DNA of 40,839 bases, taken from positions 1-40,839 of the forward strand of contig CAOQRA010000007.1 of the NCBI GenBank assembly GCA_948512295.1, read 5' to 3'. Both the position numbers and the translations under genes were made by a program. Below the pieces are notes generated by a model. That model was given only the letters and a program-made list of their open reading frames with translations, was not told the DNA's origin and ran no database searches. Below are positions 7,472 to 16,800 of the stretch, one piece after another; positions within the stretch are counted from its first letter, which is position 1, and every line of letters begins with the position of its first letter. This DNA is from an uncultured Eubacteriales bacterium. GTDB lineage: Bacteria; Bacillota; Clostridia; Christensenellales; UBA1242.

Positions 7472-8698
7472 CTACTGACCAAAAGACAAATATATTTCGT
7501 TATTTTTTTTAAAAATCTCATTTGTAAGCAAAGTGAAGTTAAAATATTTAGTTTTATCAGCAAATAAATAACGCTCTTTACCAGGCACAATAAAAACCCT
7601 CTTTGCCCCATTATTAAAGGAAAACTCCAGTTGTTTTAACCCTTTAAAACTTTCATTTATAAGGTATCCATTGTCCTCTTTTTTGACAAGAGAATATTTA
7701 GTTTTAAGATACTCATTTTCATTTTCTTCATCAGCTTCCATTTTTAGCCATGAAAGCCAGATTTTTTGGGGAATATAGAGGTTGAACCTTTCATCAAATT
7801 TTTTATCAGCAGTTGTCACTTTTAAATCAAAGATTTCATTCATTTTATTTTGCGACATTTTAAAAAATTCTTCGTTTTCATGAGGTGATGCTAGGTAATA
7901 TTGATTTTCGCCATAGTTGAAGAAAAATCGTTTTTGCTCCCTACCGCGAAGCATAATTTCCATTTTTAAATTCACGCAAGCGTGAGTAGAACTTTCTATG
8001 CCTGACATACTAGAAAAGGTAAACTTTGCATTTTTACTTTGAAAATTGAAATAGGCTTTTTCGCGACTTGTTAAGTTTTCTATTTGAATTGCATTAGTAA
8101 GTCGGGTAAAATGATAATACCCGCGTGGCAAAACAACATTTATTTCAAAGGTTATTAATTTTTTTTGTTCATAGCTGTTACTAAAATTTAAAATAAAGTT
8201 TTTGCCATTTAAAAGGAACTCTCGTATTTCATATACCACCCCATTATCGCTAGCCTTTTTATGCAGCATATAAGGCTTATATACCAAATTTACAATTTGT
8301 CCATTTATTTTAATGTAGTCTTCTTCTAAATCTTTTTCAAAATATATGCCAGATTTATAATTGATATTTAAAGCGTTGATAGTCGACAAAAGACTATAAC
8401 CAAGCTCCGCCTCCTTGAAATAATAAAAATTTTTAAGTTTTGCCAATTTTTTATTGTTTATAAGCGGCTTCTCAGTGGTTATTAAATTAAATTTGACTTT
8501 TTCTTGAGCAAGCATAAAGGCTTTAAATAAAACCTCATCTATTTGTTTTTCAAATTTAAATAAAGGCAACGAGGCATCCATACCCACCACTTCCAAAAGT
8601 TGTAAATCTATTCCGCCATCATAAACTATAGGTGCATGAAACCTTACACGTGAAATAATTAAATTTGCCAATTTTTCAATATATTCTTTCTTGTTCAT
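7472..8698 (-). CDS. conserved hypothetical protein, 408 residues
   Basis: I do not recognise this protein. It has no signal peptide or membrane segment. After about 120 mixed residues it is rich in alternating hydrophobic/charged strands (about 130-300 and 340-408), suggesting beta-sandwich folding. Pieces such as VVLPRGYYHFTR, SGIESSTHACVNL and RFFFNYGENQYYLASP vaguely recall the beta domains of GH94/glycosyltransferase-36 proteins, but I cannot support that assignment. The start has no clear ribosome-binding site. It is the first gene before rarA, 20 bases away, and is divergent from rnpB. Function unknown. Confidence 0.6.
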   Translation of the reverse strand: MNKKEYIEKLANLIISRVRFHAPIVYDGGIDLQLLEVVGMDASLPLFKFEKQIDEVLFKAFMLAQEKVKFNLITTEKPLINNKKLAKLKNFYYFKEAELGYSLLSTINALNINYKSGIYFEKDLEEDYIKINGQIVNLVYKPYMLHKKASDNGVVYEIREFLLNGKNFILNFSNSYEQKKLITFEINVVLPRGYYHFTRLTNAIQIENLTSREKAYFNFQSKNAKFTFSSMSGIESSTHACVNLKMEIMLRGREQKRFFFNYGENQYYLASPHENEEFFKMSQNKMNEIFDLKVTTADKKFDERFNLYIPQKIWLSWLKMEADEENENEYLKTKYSLVKKEDNGYLINESFKGLKQLEFSFNNGAKRVFIVPGKERYLFADKTKYFNFTLLTNEIFKKNNEIYLSFGQ

Positions 8699-8735
8699 GA
8701 AATAGTTATTGTCAAAGGATATACAATTTAAACAC

Positions 8736-8764
8736 TTGACAATATTTAATTAAAATGCTATAAT
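8736..8764 (+). promoter_or_regulatory. consensus promoter of rnpB
   Basis: TTGACA (8736-8741), exactly 17 bases, TATAAT (8759-8764): a perfect sigma-A promoter. The expected start at about 8771-8773 coincides with the first base of helix P1. Confidence 0.93.
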
Positions 8765-8772
8765 TCTTTTAT

Positions 8773-9099
8773 CAGTTATGCAGATAGTCGCATCAATTTG
8801 ATGAGGAAAGTCCGAGCTTCAAGAGAACTATGGTGCTGGTTAACGGCCAGTGGAGGCGACTCTAAGGATAGTGCAACAGAAATAAACCGCCTGGGATTTC
8901 CCAGGTAAGGATGGAAAGGCGGTGTAAGAGACCACCGCTTGACTAGAGATAGTCAAGGCTCTGTAAACCCCACCTGAAGCAAGGCAAAAAAGGCATATGG
9001 GCTTGTTCTCTCCCGCCTTATACGCCGCTTGAGCTGTTTGGCAACAAGCAGACTAGATAGATGACTATTTAATACAGAACTCGGCTTATAACATGACTG
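8773..9099 (+). ncRNA. rnpB: RNase P RNA, class A
   Basis: Catalytic RNA that trims tRNA 5' leaders together with RnpA. Diagnostic conserved blocks are present: GAGGAAAGTCCGAGCTTC near the 5' end, GTGCAACAGAAA, the GGTAAGGATGGAAAGGCGG / GTAAGAGACCACCGC block of class A RNAs, GTAAACCCCACC, and near the 3' end ACAGAACTCGGCTTATA, which with the 5' block makes pseudoknot helix P4. I set the ends from helix P1: CAGTTATG (8773-8780) pairs with CATGACTG (9092-9099), one G-U included. About 327 nt is normal for the class. A consensus promoter and an intrinsic terminator bracket it, so it is a single-gene unit. Confidence 0.97.
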
Positions 9100-9102
9100 A
9101 CT

Positions 9103-9122
9103 AGGGCGTAACGCCCTTTTTT
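9103..9122 (+). terminator. rnpB terminator
   Basis: GGGCG-TAA-CGCCC hairpin followed by TTTTTT, starting four bases after helix P1 closes. Confidence 0.9.
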
Positions 9123-9198
9123 ATTTATGCTTAATAATAAGTATCTTATGGTTAAAATTACAGCCACAATTTTTCATTATTAATTATTAATTCTTCAT

Positions 9199-9225
9199 TA
9201 AAAAATCACCCATTAAGGTGATTTA
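9199..9225 (-). terminator. terminator of the metzincin-like gene
   Basis: On the minus strand AAATCACC pairs with GGTGATTT and runs into a T-stretch, about 45 bases past the stop. The rest of 9123-9268 is AT-rich with no gene visible. Confidence 0.8.
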
Positions 9226-9268
9226 TATTTCTTTACTTTCTTTTAAGCACTTTTAGTCTTTTTAGAAA

Positions 9269-10660
9269 TTACTGTGCTTCTTTTTCATTTTGTTTAATAT
9301 CATTGCTGATATAATCGTAAATAGCATCGGCTTCTATAGGCGTACCGTTTTCAAAAATATCATGGAGCCGTAAGGTATAATCTAAATATTGATTTTGAGA
9401 AATAACTCTGCCTAAGTATGATTCCAGCCATTCTCCCTCTTTTGTTTTAACCATTTCATAAATGCTATTGCCAACTTTGACATAATATTCTTGAGTGTAA
9501 GCATTAAAAGTTATTCCTGCGACAGTATTTAAAGCTGCCATAGGCTGGGTTTTAGTTCGAGATTTAAAGTTTTCTAGTTTTTCATCTACTAAAAAATTAT
9601 AGCAAATCATATTTTTCTTATTTTCACTTATTGAACTAAATATATATTTAGCGTTATATATATTTAAAAAGTCTATTATTGGAGAGCCATTGTAAGTAAA
9701 AGTATTCTGTACATCAAAACTGATTTCCGAGTCATTGTTACCTTTTTGAACAAAGTAGTCACTAATTTCCTGCTTGGCCTCGAAATATTTGTACATCCAT
9801 GCCCTATTTGAATTTTCATAATTTTCTATATAATCAATAAGACGCTGTTTCTTTTCTGGCGTTGAATAGTCTCCATATTTACCCACAAGTAAAGCCACAT
9901 CGTTTTTGCTAATATGTGAATCCTCTAAGATTTTATTATCCATAACGGTTTCGCAGTCTACTTTATCTGCAACTTTATACGCATCCCCTAAACCTAAATG
10001 GTGCATAATCTCATGCTGATAAACACCCAAGCCTTGATTTGAATAAGTAAAAATATCTGGATTAAGATAAACTTCACTATTTTCGCTTGTTAAGCTTTTG
10101 CTAACTAGATCATATTTTAAATTTATACCATACCACTGTCCGCCAAGAAGATGCTCTTCCTGTTCCGCTTTTTCAATAAGTTCGCTACTTAAATAATAAA
10201 TATCCAAATTATTTTTGTCGTTTAAATCCTCTTTTGTAGGATTAAAATTTACTTGAAATTCATAGGCAGGATTAATATTGTCAAAAATCTCATTTATCTC
10301 TTGTGTGCCAACAATGAACATTTGTTTTTGCTCGTCATTAAGCTCACCTAAATTTATGTTTACTTTCACCGGCTTACTTGGTACGCTCATTCTAAAAGGT
10401 TTGTTTGTAAATAAAAACATACGACTTGAGTTATCGGCATACGCGGTATTACAACCAATTTCACGATAAAATTCTTGCACTTGTGCTATCGAAGGCAGAA
10501 TATTATTGTTTTTATTATTTTTAATAGAAGATAGTACGTAAATGCCAGTGCCCATTCCAAGAGCAGCCACCAAAGCTGACAAACTAATGGCTGTAATTTT
10601 TAAAGCCGAATGCGTTTTTTTAAGCATTGCATTTTTGTTTTGTTCTACATTTTCTTTCAT
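9269..10660 (-). CDS. membrane-anchored metzincin-type zinc metalloprotease
   Basis: 463 residues: a short basic cytoplasmic start, one membrane anchor or uncleaved signal at about 19-45 (KITAISLSALVAALGMGTGIYVL), then a large extracytoplasmic domain. HEIMHHLGLGD at 216-226 fits the extended metzincin site HExxHxxGxxD, with His216 and His220 as zinc ligands, Glu217 as base and Asp226 as probable third ligand, as in snapalysins (family M7). TVMDN (238-242) is a good Met-turn. Residues 270-463 are not recognised. The substrate is unknown. The gene is alone with its own promoter and terminator; the predicted start site falls on the ATG and there is no ribosome-binding site, so the mRNA may be leaderless. 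Confidence 0.75.
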   Translation of the reverse strand: MKENVEQNKNAMLKKTHSALKITAISLSALVAALGMGTGIYVLSSIKNNKNNNILPSIAQVQEFYREIGCNTAYADNSSRMFLFTNKPFRMSVPSKPVKVNINLGELNDEQKQMFIVGTQEINEIFDNINPAYEFQVNFNPTKEDLNDKNNLDIYYLSSELIEKAEQEEHLLGGQWYGINLKYDLVSKSLTSENSEVYLNPDIFTYSNQGLGVYQHEIMHHLGLGDAYKVADKVDCETVMDNKILEDSHISKNDVALLVGKYGDYSTPEKKQRLIDYIENYENSNRAWMYKYFEAKQEISDYFVQKGNNDSEISFDVQNTFTYNGSPIIDFLNIYNAKYIFSSISENKKNMICYNFLVDEKLENFKSRTKTQPMAALNTVAGITFNAYTQEYYVKVGNSIYEMVKTKEGEWLESYLGRVISQNQYLDYTLRLHDIFENGTPIEADAIYDYISNDIKQNEKEAQ

Positions 10661-10666
10661 ATGTTC

Positions 10667-10695
10667 ATATTAGCATAATTATTAAGTTTTGTCAA
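10667..10695 (-). promoter_or_regulatory. promoter of the metzincin-like gene (possible leaderless mRNA)
   Basis: TTGACA (10695-10690), 17 bases, TAATAT (10672-10667) on the minus strand. Only six bases separate the -10 box from the ATG at 10660. Confidence 0.75.
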
Positions 10696-10700
10696 TGCAC

Positions 10701-10728
10701 AAAAACAAGTGGCTTTTGCCACTTGTTT
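10701..10728 (-). terminator. terminator overlapping the stop codon of the DAC-like gene
   Basis: An 11-bp stem (AAACAAGTGGC with GCCACTTGTTT) around TTTT, followed on the minus strand by T residues. The stop codon of the upstream gene lies inside the ascending arm. Confidence 0.88.
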
Positions 10729-12082
10729 AGCCCACATTAAATAGGTTTTTCATTTTGCCAGAACGATCGGCATAAAACGCTTGAATAACTCCATCTTGTG
10801 AGATTTTTATGGAGTTTCCATATCGTGCAAGCGTTGTAGTTGCAGCAAGGCGTCCACCACCCTCACTTCCAGCTTCTATTTTTAAAATTGCGCCTACTGC
10901 AATAATTGTACCATCAAAATCCACAATCGTCGCTCCATCCATGGATACAAGCTCCTGTCGAAGTTTTCGATTAAGCTCATTGAAGTTCTTTCCATTGATA
11001 ATTTTTCGTAGGCATTGCGATTTATAACAGCGCTGTTCTACTAAAAACTGTTCATAAGGTGCTGCGTACAGCTTTTCAACTGAGGACAAATTTTGAAGAT
11101 TATAAAGTTTGCTTGCATTTTCTATTTCGATTTTCTTTTTAACTTCATAATATTTTTCATCTAAGATGTCATGAGCATTGATATGAACAAGTGCACTTTC
11201 TGCCATATCTTTACTTAGATACACAATTATTCCACCGCTGTAAGCAAATGCACAATCAAGCGCCGTATAATAAATGGACTTTCTTATATCTTTTGAGGAG
11301 TGGCTTCCACGAGAAGAAAGCAACTGAATTGCTTCATCATGAGAATAAACATTCCAAATTCCACGCCTTTTTGAAAAAAGTAGTTGTCGATTTTTAAAGA
11401 TTAACACTTCGCCATTTTCTGTAAGAATAACGCCCACTCTTCTATCATTGCAATAGCGAGCGATTAATTCATATTCACGTGGCGCAATAGTTGCAAATTT
11501 TTTCATGCTGTCAAGTTGAACATAGCCTTGTAAATAACCTGATTTATCCACTTCTACAAAACTTTGTCGACCATCTGAAAGCAGTGCAAAGAAGTCTTTA
11601 TCAAAGATCTCAGAATAATGAAGTCCAGAACTGACATTTATACTTTCCGAGATAATTAACCCGAGTTCTACTTTCTTTCCTTCATAAGTACGATTGCCCC
11701 AACGAGCAAGTTCAGAAACCACTCCCATTAAAGTCTGTGAGGTGACATCATCAGTAATGCTAGAGCAAATTGCTTTTTCTATTGCATACCCTTGCAAGGT
11801 TTTAACATAATTTTCATCCGTAATTTCAAGCTCTGAAATATCATTAATCGCACTTATAATCGACTTTAACAGATTAAGTTCAAAAGTTTTAAAAGGTTGC
11901 CCGCGCCTAAGAATGATGCGGTATTCACATGCTTTACTAGGTTTAATTAAAAGTGAATTATTTTTACCATAAGCCACTTCGTTATCACGCGCAGAAGAAA
12001 TCTCCTCACCGCCTACAAAGGAACCAGTGAAGAGAGGTAATATCAATTTTTCTACAATCCCATAAAACTCTTCTTTTTGCAA
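10727..12082 (-). CDS. DisA_N/DAC-fold (diadenylate-cyclase-like) protein with N-terminal sensor-like region
   Basis: The C-terminal third, from ALDCAFAYSGGIIVYL (about residue 274 onward), reads as a diadenylate cyclase (DAC) domain: MDGATIVDFDGTIIAVGAIL carries the DGA motif (about 382-384) and GGGRLAATTTLARYGNSIKISQDG occupies the place of the second motif. That motif is normally RHRAA; here only its last Arg seems kept, so c-di-AMP synthesis is doubtful. The N-terminal 270 residues are unassigned and have the layout of known DAC-linked sensor regions. I place the start at TTG 12082 (AAAGG ten bases before) because a good promoter overlaps the region just upstream; an upstream TTG at 12136 would give 18 more residues. 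It follows sigK. Fold moderately confident, activity uncertain. Confidence 0.65.
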   Translation of the reverse strand: MQKEEFYGIVEKLILPLFTGSFVGGEEISSARDNEVAYGKNNSLLIKPSKACEYRIILRRGQPFKTFELNLLKSIISAINDISELEITDENYVKTLQGYAIEKAICSSITDDVTSQTLMGVVSELARWGNRTYEGKKVELGLIISESINVSSGLHYSEIFDKDFFALLSDGRQSFVEVDKSGYLQGYVQLDSMKKFATIAPREYELIARYCNDRRVGVILTENGEVLIFKNRQLLFSKRRGIWNVYSHDEAIQLLSSRGSHSSKDIRKSIYYTALDCAFAYSGGIIVYLSKDMAESALVHINAHDILDEKYYEVKKKIEIENASKLYNLQNLSSVEKLYAAPYEQFLVEQRCYKSQCLRKIINGKNFNELNRKLRQELVSMDGATIVDFDGTIIAVGAILKIEAGSEGGGRLAATTTLARYGNSIKISQDGVIQAFYADRSGKMKNLFNVG

Positions 12083-12103
12083 TTTATTTATACCTTTATT
12101 TTT

Positions 12104-12132
12104 AGTATAGAGATATTTAAAACAAATTGCAA
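12104..12132 (-). promoter_or_regulatory. promoter of the DAC-like gene
   Basis: TTGCAA (12132-12127), 17 bases, TATACT (12109-12104) on the minus strand. The predicted start near 12097 supports translation from TTG 12082 rather than 12136. Confidence 0.7.
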
Positions 12133-12153
12133 ACAAATTAACAGCAAATGTTA

Positions 12154-12861
12154 TTATTTTTTATTAAATTTTTCACTATTCATTTGTTTTTGCAAAATTT
12201 CCATAGCTTTGTTTTCAATTCTAGATATATATGAACGGGATAAACCCAGCATCTTAGCAATTTCTCGCTGAGGCAAACAGTCCTTTCCATGCAGGCCATA
12301 ACGATAGGTTAATACAAGCTGTTCTGTTTTATTTAGATTTTTTTCAATCACTTCATAGACTTTATCCATCATAAAACTGACTTCGGCTGAGTTCATTATA
12401 TCGTCATCATCTTCGGCAGCAATAACATCCTCTAACAAAACCTCATCTTTATCGTTGCCTTGAACCACTGGTGTGCTAAGGGACATAATATCTTTATGTC
12501 TTTTATTAGATCGTATTAACATTAGAATTTCATTTTCTATGCAACGTGAGGCATAAGTGGCAAATTTAACCCCTTTATTATAATCAAAACTATCTACAGC
12601 TTTCATAAGCCCAATTGTACCCACTGAAATCATGTCGTCAACTTCAAAAGCTCCATGAAATTTTTTAACAATATGTGCGACAAGTCTAAGATTATGATTT
12701 ACCAAAGTATCGCGAGCATTTATGTCCCCTTGTTTGAATTTATTGAAATAATCAATTTCTTGTTCTTTAGTCAAAGGTTTAGCAAATCCTTGTGCACTAT
12801 TTACAAACGATGTAAAGTAGTAAATTTTTGAAGTAAAAACAGACAAACTTTCATAAATCAT
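12154..12861 (-). CDS. sigK: sporulation sigma factor, sigma-K type, with pro-sequence
   Basis: 235-residue sigma-70-family factor of the late mother-cell type. Region 2 is clear (NLRLVAHIVKKF, DDMISVGTIGLMKAVDSFDYNKGVKFATYASRCIENEILMLIR), and the C-terminal helix-turn-helix of region 4 is QREIAKMLGLSRSYISRIENKAMEIL. About 25 hydrophobic N-terminal residues (VFTSKIYYFTSFVNSAQGF) precede the AKPLTKEQE that starts the conserved part, like the pro-sequence of Bacillus pro-sigma-K that tethers it to membrane until processing. Start ATG 12861 is chosen for its AAGGAG site (12873-12868). The gene is uninterrupted (no skin element). A sporulation promoter is expected; a CATATATA near 12895 is only a weak match to a sigma-E -10. 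Confidence 0.93.
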   Translation of the reverse strand: MIYESLSVFTSKIYYFTSFVNSAQGFAKPLTKEQEIDYFNKFKQGDINARDTLVNHNLRLVAHIVKKFHGAFEVDDMISVGTIGLMKAVDSFDYNKGVKFATYASRCIENEILMLIRSNKRHKDIMSLSTPVVQGNDKDEVLLEDVIAAEDDDDIMNSAEVSFMMDKVYEVIEKNLNKTEQLVLTYRYGLHGKDCLPQREIAKMLGLSRSYISRIENKAMEILQKQMNSEKFNKK

Positions 12862-12932
12862 ATATATCTCCTTGTGCGGGCGTTCCGCTTGAATATATAT
12901 ATGTCGAATAAACACGAATTTTGCTTGGACAC

Positions 12933-12961
12933 AAAAAATCCATGAGTAAATTCATGGATTT
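12933..12961 (-). terminator. terminator between ftsY and sigK
   Basis: Ten-base-pair stem AAATCCATGA/TCATGGATTT with a six-base loop and T-run on the minus strand. It isolates sigK from the ftsY operon. Confidence 0.85.
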
Positions 12962-12983
12962 AAAATAAATGTTATGGAATTTT

Positions 12984-13880
12984 TTAGAATAAATTTTCTA
13001 CAAAGTCCTTGCTGTCAAAAAGCTCTAAATCTTCTTTTCCTTCGCCTACACCTACAAAGACAACTGGCAGATGATAATCCTTTTCAATTGAAACAATAAC
13101 TCCGCCTTTGGCTGTTCCATCAAGTTTAGTTAATATAATTCCGTCAATATGCGCAAACTCGTCAAAAGCTTGAATTTGCGATAAAGCATTTTGTCCAGTG
13201 GTGGCATCTAGCACAATAAAGTTATATTTATGTGCCTCGGGGTATTCACGAGTTATGATTTTATCAATTTTTTTAAGCTCTTCCATCAAATTGGTTTTAG
13301 TGTGAAGACGACCTGCTGTATCCACTAATAACACGTCTGTATGCTTCGCTTTAGCGCTGGAAATTCCATCAAAAACTACAGCGGCGGCATCCGCGCCTTC
13401 AGCTTGCTTGATTATTCTAGTCTTAGTTCGCTCTGCCCACATAGAAAGCTGGTCAGCGGCGGCGGCACGAAACGTATCCCCTGCCACTAATGTGACCTCT
13501 TTCTTTTGACTTTTGAAAAATGAGGCAAGCTTGCCAATTGTTGTAGTTTTACCCACGCCATTGACTCCAATTATAGTAATAATAGCGGGATATTCAATCT
13601 CGATTTTTGAAAGACTGTTAAAGTTTTCAGTTAAAATCTCTTTTAGTGCTGTTTTGACATCTTCACTTGTCCTAAGTTTGGTCTTTCTTGCTTTTATACG
13701 CAAAGCATCTACAAGTTCCATACTTGTCCGCACTCCTATATCGCAAGAAATAAGGACATCGCAAAGCTCGTCATAAAAGTCGTCATCGAGTTCTCCATGG
13801 CTAAGCATTGCATCAATTCTGCGAGAGAAAGCCTCGCGAGTTTTAGATAACGCCTGTCTAATTTTTTTAAAAATTCCCAT
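12984..13880 (-). CDS. ftsY: signal recognition particle receptor FtsY
   Basis: SRP-family GTPase that docks ribosome-SRP complexes at the membrane for co-translational insertion. 298 residues: an N domain (IFKKIRQALSKTREAFSRRID, DELCDVLISCDIGVRTS) and a full G domain (GVNGVGKTTTIGKLA; AGDTFRAAAADQL; LLVDTAGRLHTKTNLMEEL; LTKLDGTAKGG; VGVGEGKEDLELFD). It lacks the long acidic A domain of E. coli FtsY, as usual in Firmicutes, and begins with a basic amphipathic helix likely to bind membrane. Start ATG 13880 is set by AGGAGG inside the last codons of smc; it follows the smc stop by one base. Order smc-ftsY is the classic Firmicute arrangement. Confidence 0.98.
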   Translation of the reverse strand: MGIFKKIRQALSKTREAFSRRIDAMLSHGELDDDFYDELCDVLISCDIGVRTSMELVDALRIKARKTKLRTSEDVKTALKEILTENFNSLSKIEIEYPAIITIIGVNGVGKTTTIGKLASFFKSQKKEVTLVAGDTFRAAAADQLSMWAERTKTRIIKQAEGADAAAVVFDGISSAKAKHTDVLLVDTAGRLHTKTNLMEELKKIDKIITREYPEAHKYNFIVLDATTGQNALSQIQAFDEFAHIDGIILTKLDGTAKGGVIVSIEKDYHLPVVFVGVGEGKEDLELFDSKDFVENLF

Positions 13881-13881
13881 A

Positions 13882-16800
13882 TTAGCCCTCCTGAGCATGT
13901 TTAATAGCGTCTGAAAGCTTAACAGAAACTATCTTACTTACACCTTTTTCCTCCATAGTAACACCAAAGAGTGCTTCTGCATACTCCATCGTTGGCTTTT
14001 TATGAGTAATAAGAATAAATTGAGTGTCAGTAGATAATTTTTTAAGATATTTATCCACGATTTCAACGTTTGAGTCATCAAGCGCTGCTTCCACCTCGTC
14101 AAAAAGACAGAATGGAAGAGGTTTAATTCGAAGTATAGCGAAAATCACAGCCATAGCGGTCAATGATTTTTCTCCACCAGAAAGAAGTGTCATGTTTTGA
14201 ATTTTCTTTCCGGGAGGTTGAGCAAAAATTTCCACACCCGAGTCAAGAGGTTCCTCTTCGTTGCTTAGGGCAAGCTTAGCAGTTCCTCCTCCGAATAATT
14301 CACGGAAAGTCAATTTGAAACTTTCATTAATTCGATCTAGTTCGTTATTAAACTTTTCTATCATGATAGAAGAAAGGTCTTTAATAATCTTAGTTAAATC
14401 CGCTTCTGCCTTTTGAAGATCTTCACATTGAGAGGAAAGGTCTTCATAGCGCTCAAGCAGCACTTTGCAGTCCTCAATTGCGTTAACATTGACATAGCCA
14501 AGCGAAGAAATATCCTTTTTAAGTTTGTTTATCTCTGGCATAGCAATATTGATGTCAAAGTCTGGTCGACGATGTTCAAGACAGTCTGAATAAACGAGCG
14601 AGTATTCTTCATAGATACGTTCTTGCATTTGCTCAAGTTCTGTATCCACTTTTTGTAAGTTCATCTCTTCGCGGAATTTTTTATCATTGATACGTGAAAT
14701 GTTTTCCATAATTTCAGTTTTCAAGCCATCTAGTTGCTTGATTTTAGTAGACAGTTCAATTTTTTCATTTTCAATCTTGCTACGTCTTGTCATCGCTTCT
14801 TGAAGTTTGATTTTTTGAGCTGATGATGGTGCTGACGCAAGTTTTTCTTTAATCATGTTTTCAGCACTATCAATAAATTCAGTATTTTTTGCAATCTGTT
14901 CATCAATTCTTACAATATTTATTTTTTGTTTTTCTATTTCTTCCACTAAGCGTTCAAGTTCATTTTGTATAGAAGCTTTATTGGCTTTATTTGAAGCGAT
15001 TTCAACTTTTACTGTCAAAATATTCTCATTAATTTTGTCGCGCTCTACTCGTAAAGCTGCAAACTTTTCGCGCTTTTCTTTTATAAGTTCATCTGCATCA
15101 ACTTTATTTCCACTGAGTGCGGATTCCATTTTTTGTGTGCGTGATAAATCTTCATCTATAAGTTTAAGCTTGTTTTGAACGGACTGAGCCTCCATTTCAC
15201 TAACTTTTAAATTATCTTCATTTTCCGCCAAAATATTTTCATAACGATTAACTTTTTCCAGCTCTTTTGCAAGTTCTATTTCTAAAGTATTTCTTTCATT
15301 ATTCAAACTTTCAATTTTATTCTTCTTTTCATTAAAGCTTATAGTTAAAGTTTTGAAATCGTTGTCAATTTCAATCGCTCTGGCTTGAAGCGAGGCAATT
15401 TCCTTGCCAAGAGTTTCTATTTCGCGCTCACGCCCCATAAGGTTAACTGATTCCGTTTTCTTGCTTCCACCTGTAAGCGAGCCTTGAGGATTGACTATAT
15501 CCCCCTCTAAAGTGACAATTCTAAAGGTATAGCGCATTTCCTTTGCAAGAGAAACTGCCGTGTTGAGATTGTCAACGATTACAGTGCTTCCAAGTAGGTT
15601 GCTTACTACATTATCGATCTTTGAATCATAGTCACAAAGTTCACTTGCTACACCAAAAACGCCAGACCTATTTTGCAATAATTTTTTATCAAGGTCACGT
15701 CTTTTCATTGAGGTTATTGGCAAAAAGGTAGCTCTACCAAACTGATTTTCTTTTAAATATGAAATCAAATTTTTAGCGCCTTCTTCATCGTAAGTAATTA
15801 CATTTTGAACGGCACCACCAAGTGCGACTTCTATTGCTGTTTCAAACTTTTGAGGTGCTTTAATAAGCGATGCTACCACACCCACAATCTTATTTTTAAT
15901 AGATTGATTACGTTCGCTTTCCTTTAAAAGCTTTTTAATGGCATAGGAATAGCCTTCATACTCTGTTTGAAGATCAGAAAGCAACTTTCTTCTGTTTTCA
16001 AATACTTTGACTTGAGTTATATTATTTGCTTTTTCATTTTCTAAAGCTTTTAATTTCTGCTCTTCAAGATATTGGCTGCTTACAAGCTCTTGCAAGCTGT
16101 TTTTAAGTTCATTTAACTTAACATTTAAATTATCAACGCTATTTTTTGCAAACTTGAGTTCTTCTTGCGACTCTTGTTTTTTGAAGTTCAAATTTTCAAT
16201 ATCATTTTTAAGATTTGTCAAATTTTGCGAAAGTATGTCTTTTTCAGTGGTAAGTTTTGTGGCGCTAGATTTAATATCCGACAAACTACCAAGTGTTTCA
16301 ATAACTTTTTGCTGCGATTGCCCTGCTTCATCCTCACTAATTGAAAGCTGATTTGCAAGTTCACTATATTTATCACTAAGCTCAGTAAAGGAACTCTCGA
16401 GTGCGTCTAAAGTACTTTCAATATTTGCAAGTTGTTTTTCTTTTGCTAGTTTTTGCTGCTCGCAAATTTCAAGAGCTGTTTTTGAGTTTGTCCTATCAAG
16501 ATTTAATCTGTCTGTTTCTTTGTGAGTGTAATTAATACGTTCTCTTGCTATTTTAGTTTCGCTTTCTTGCTTTTCAAGACTGATTGTTAAATCTAAAATG
16601 CTGTCGTTTAATGACGCCAAAATTTTATCAAAATTGGTAAGTTCAAGCATGCTTTTATCATACTCTTGTGCGCTTTTATCATATTCATTTTGGCGAAGTT
16701 CAAGCTCCTCTCCTATCGCTGCAAGTTTTTGATTGATTTTTTCTTTTATATCGCTTGCATTTTCATATTGATATATGTACGCATTGATTTCTAAGTCTTT

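Noticed and set aside
12083..12136. 18 extra N-terminal codons of the DAC-like gene (TTG at 12136)
   Set aside because: The region contains a TTGCAA-17-TATACT promoter whose start site lies downstream of 12136.
12862..12935. Sigma-E type promoter of sigK
   Set aside because: A CATATATA box is present but no convincing -35 element at the right distance, so I do not list it as a feature.
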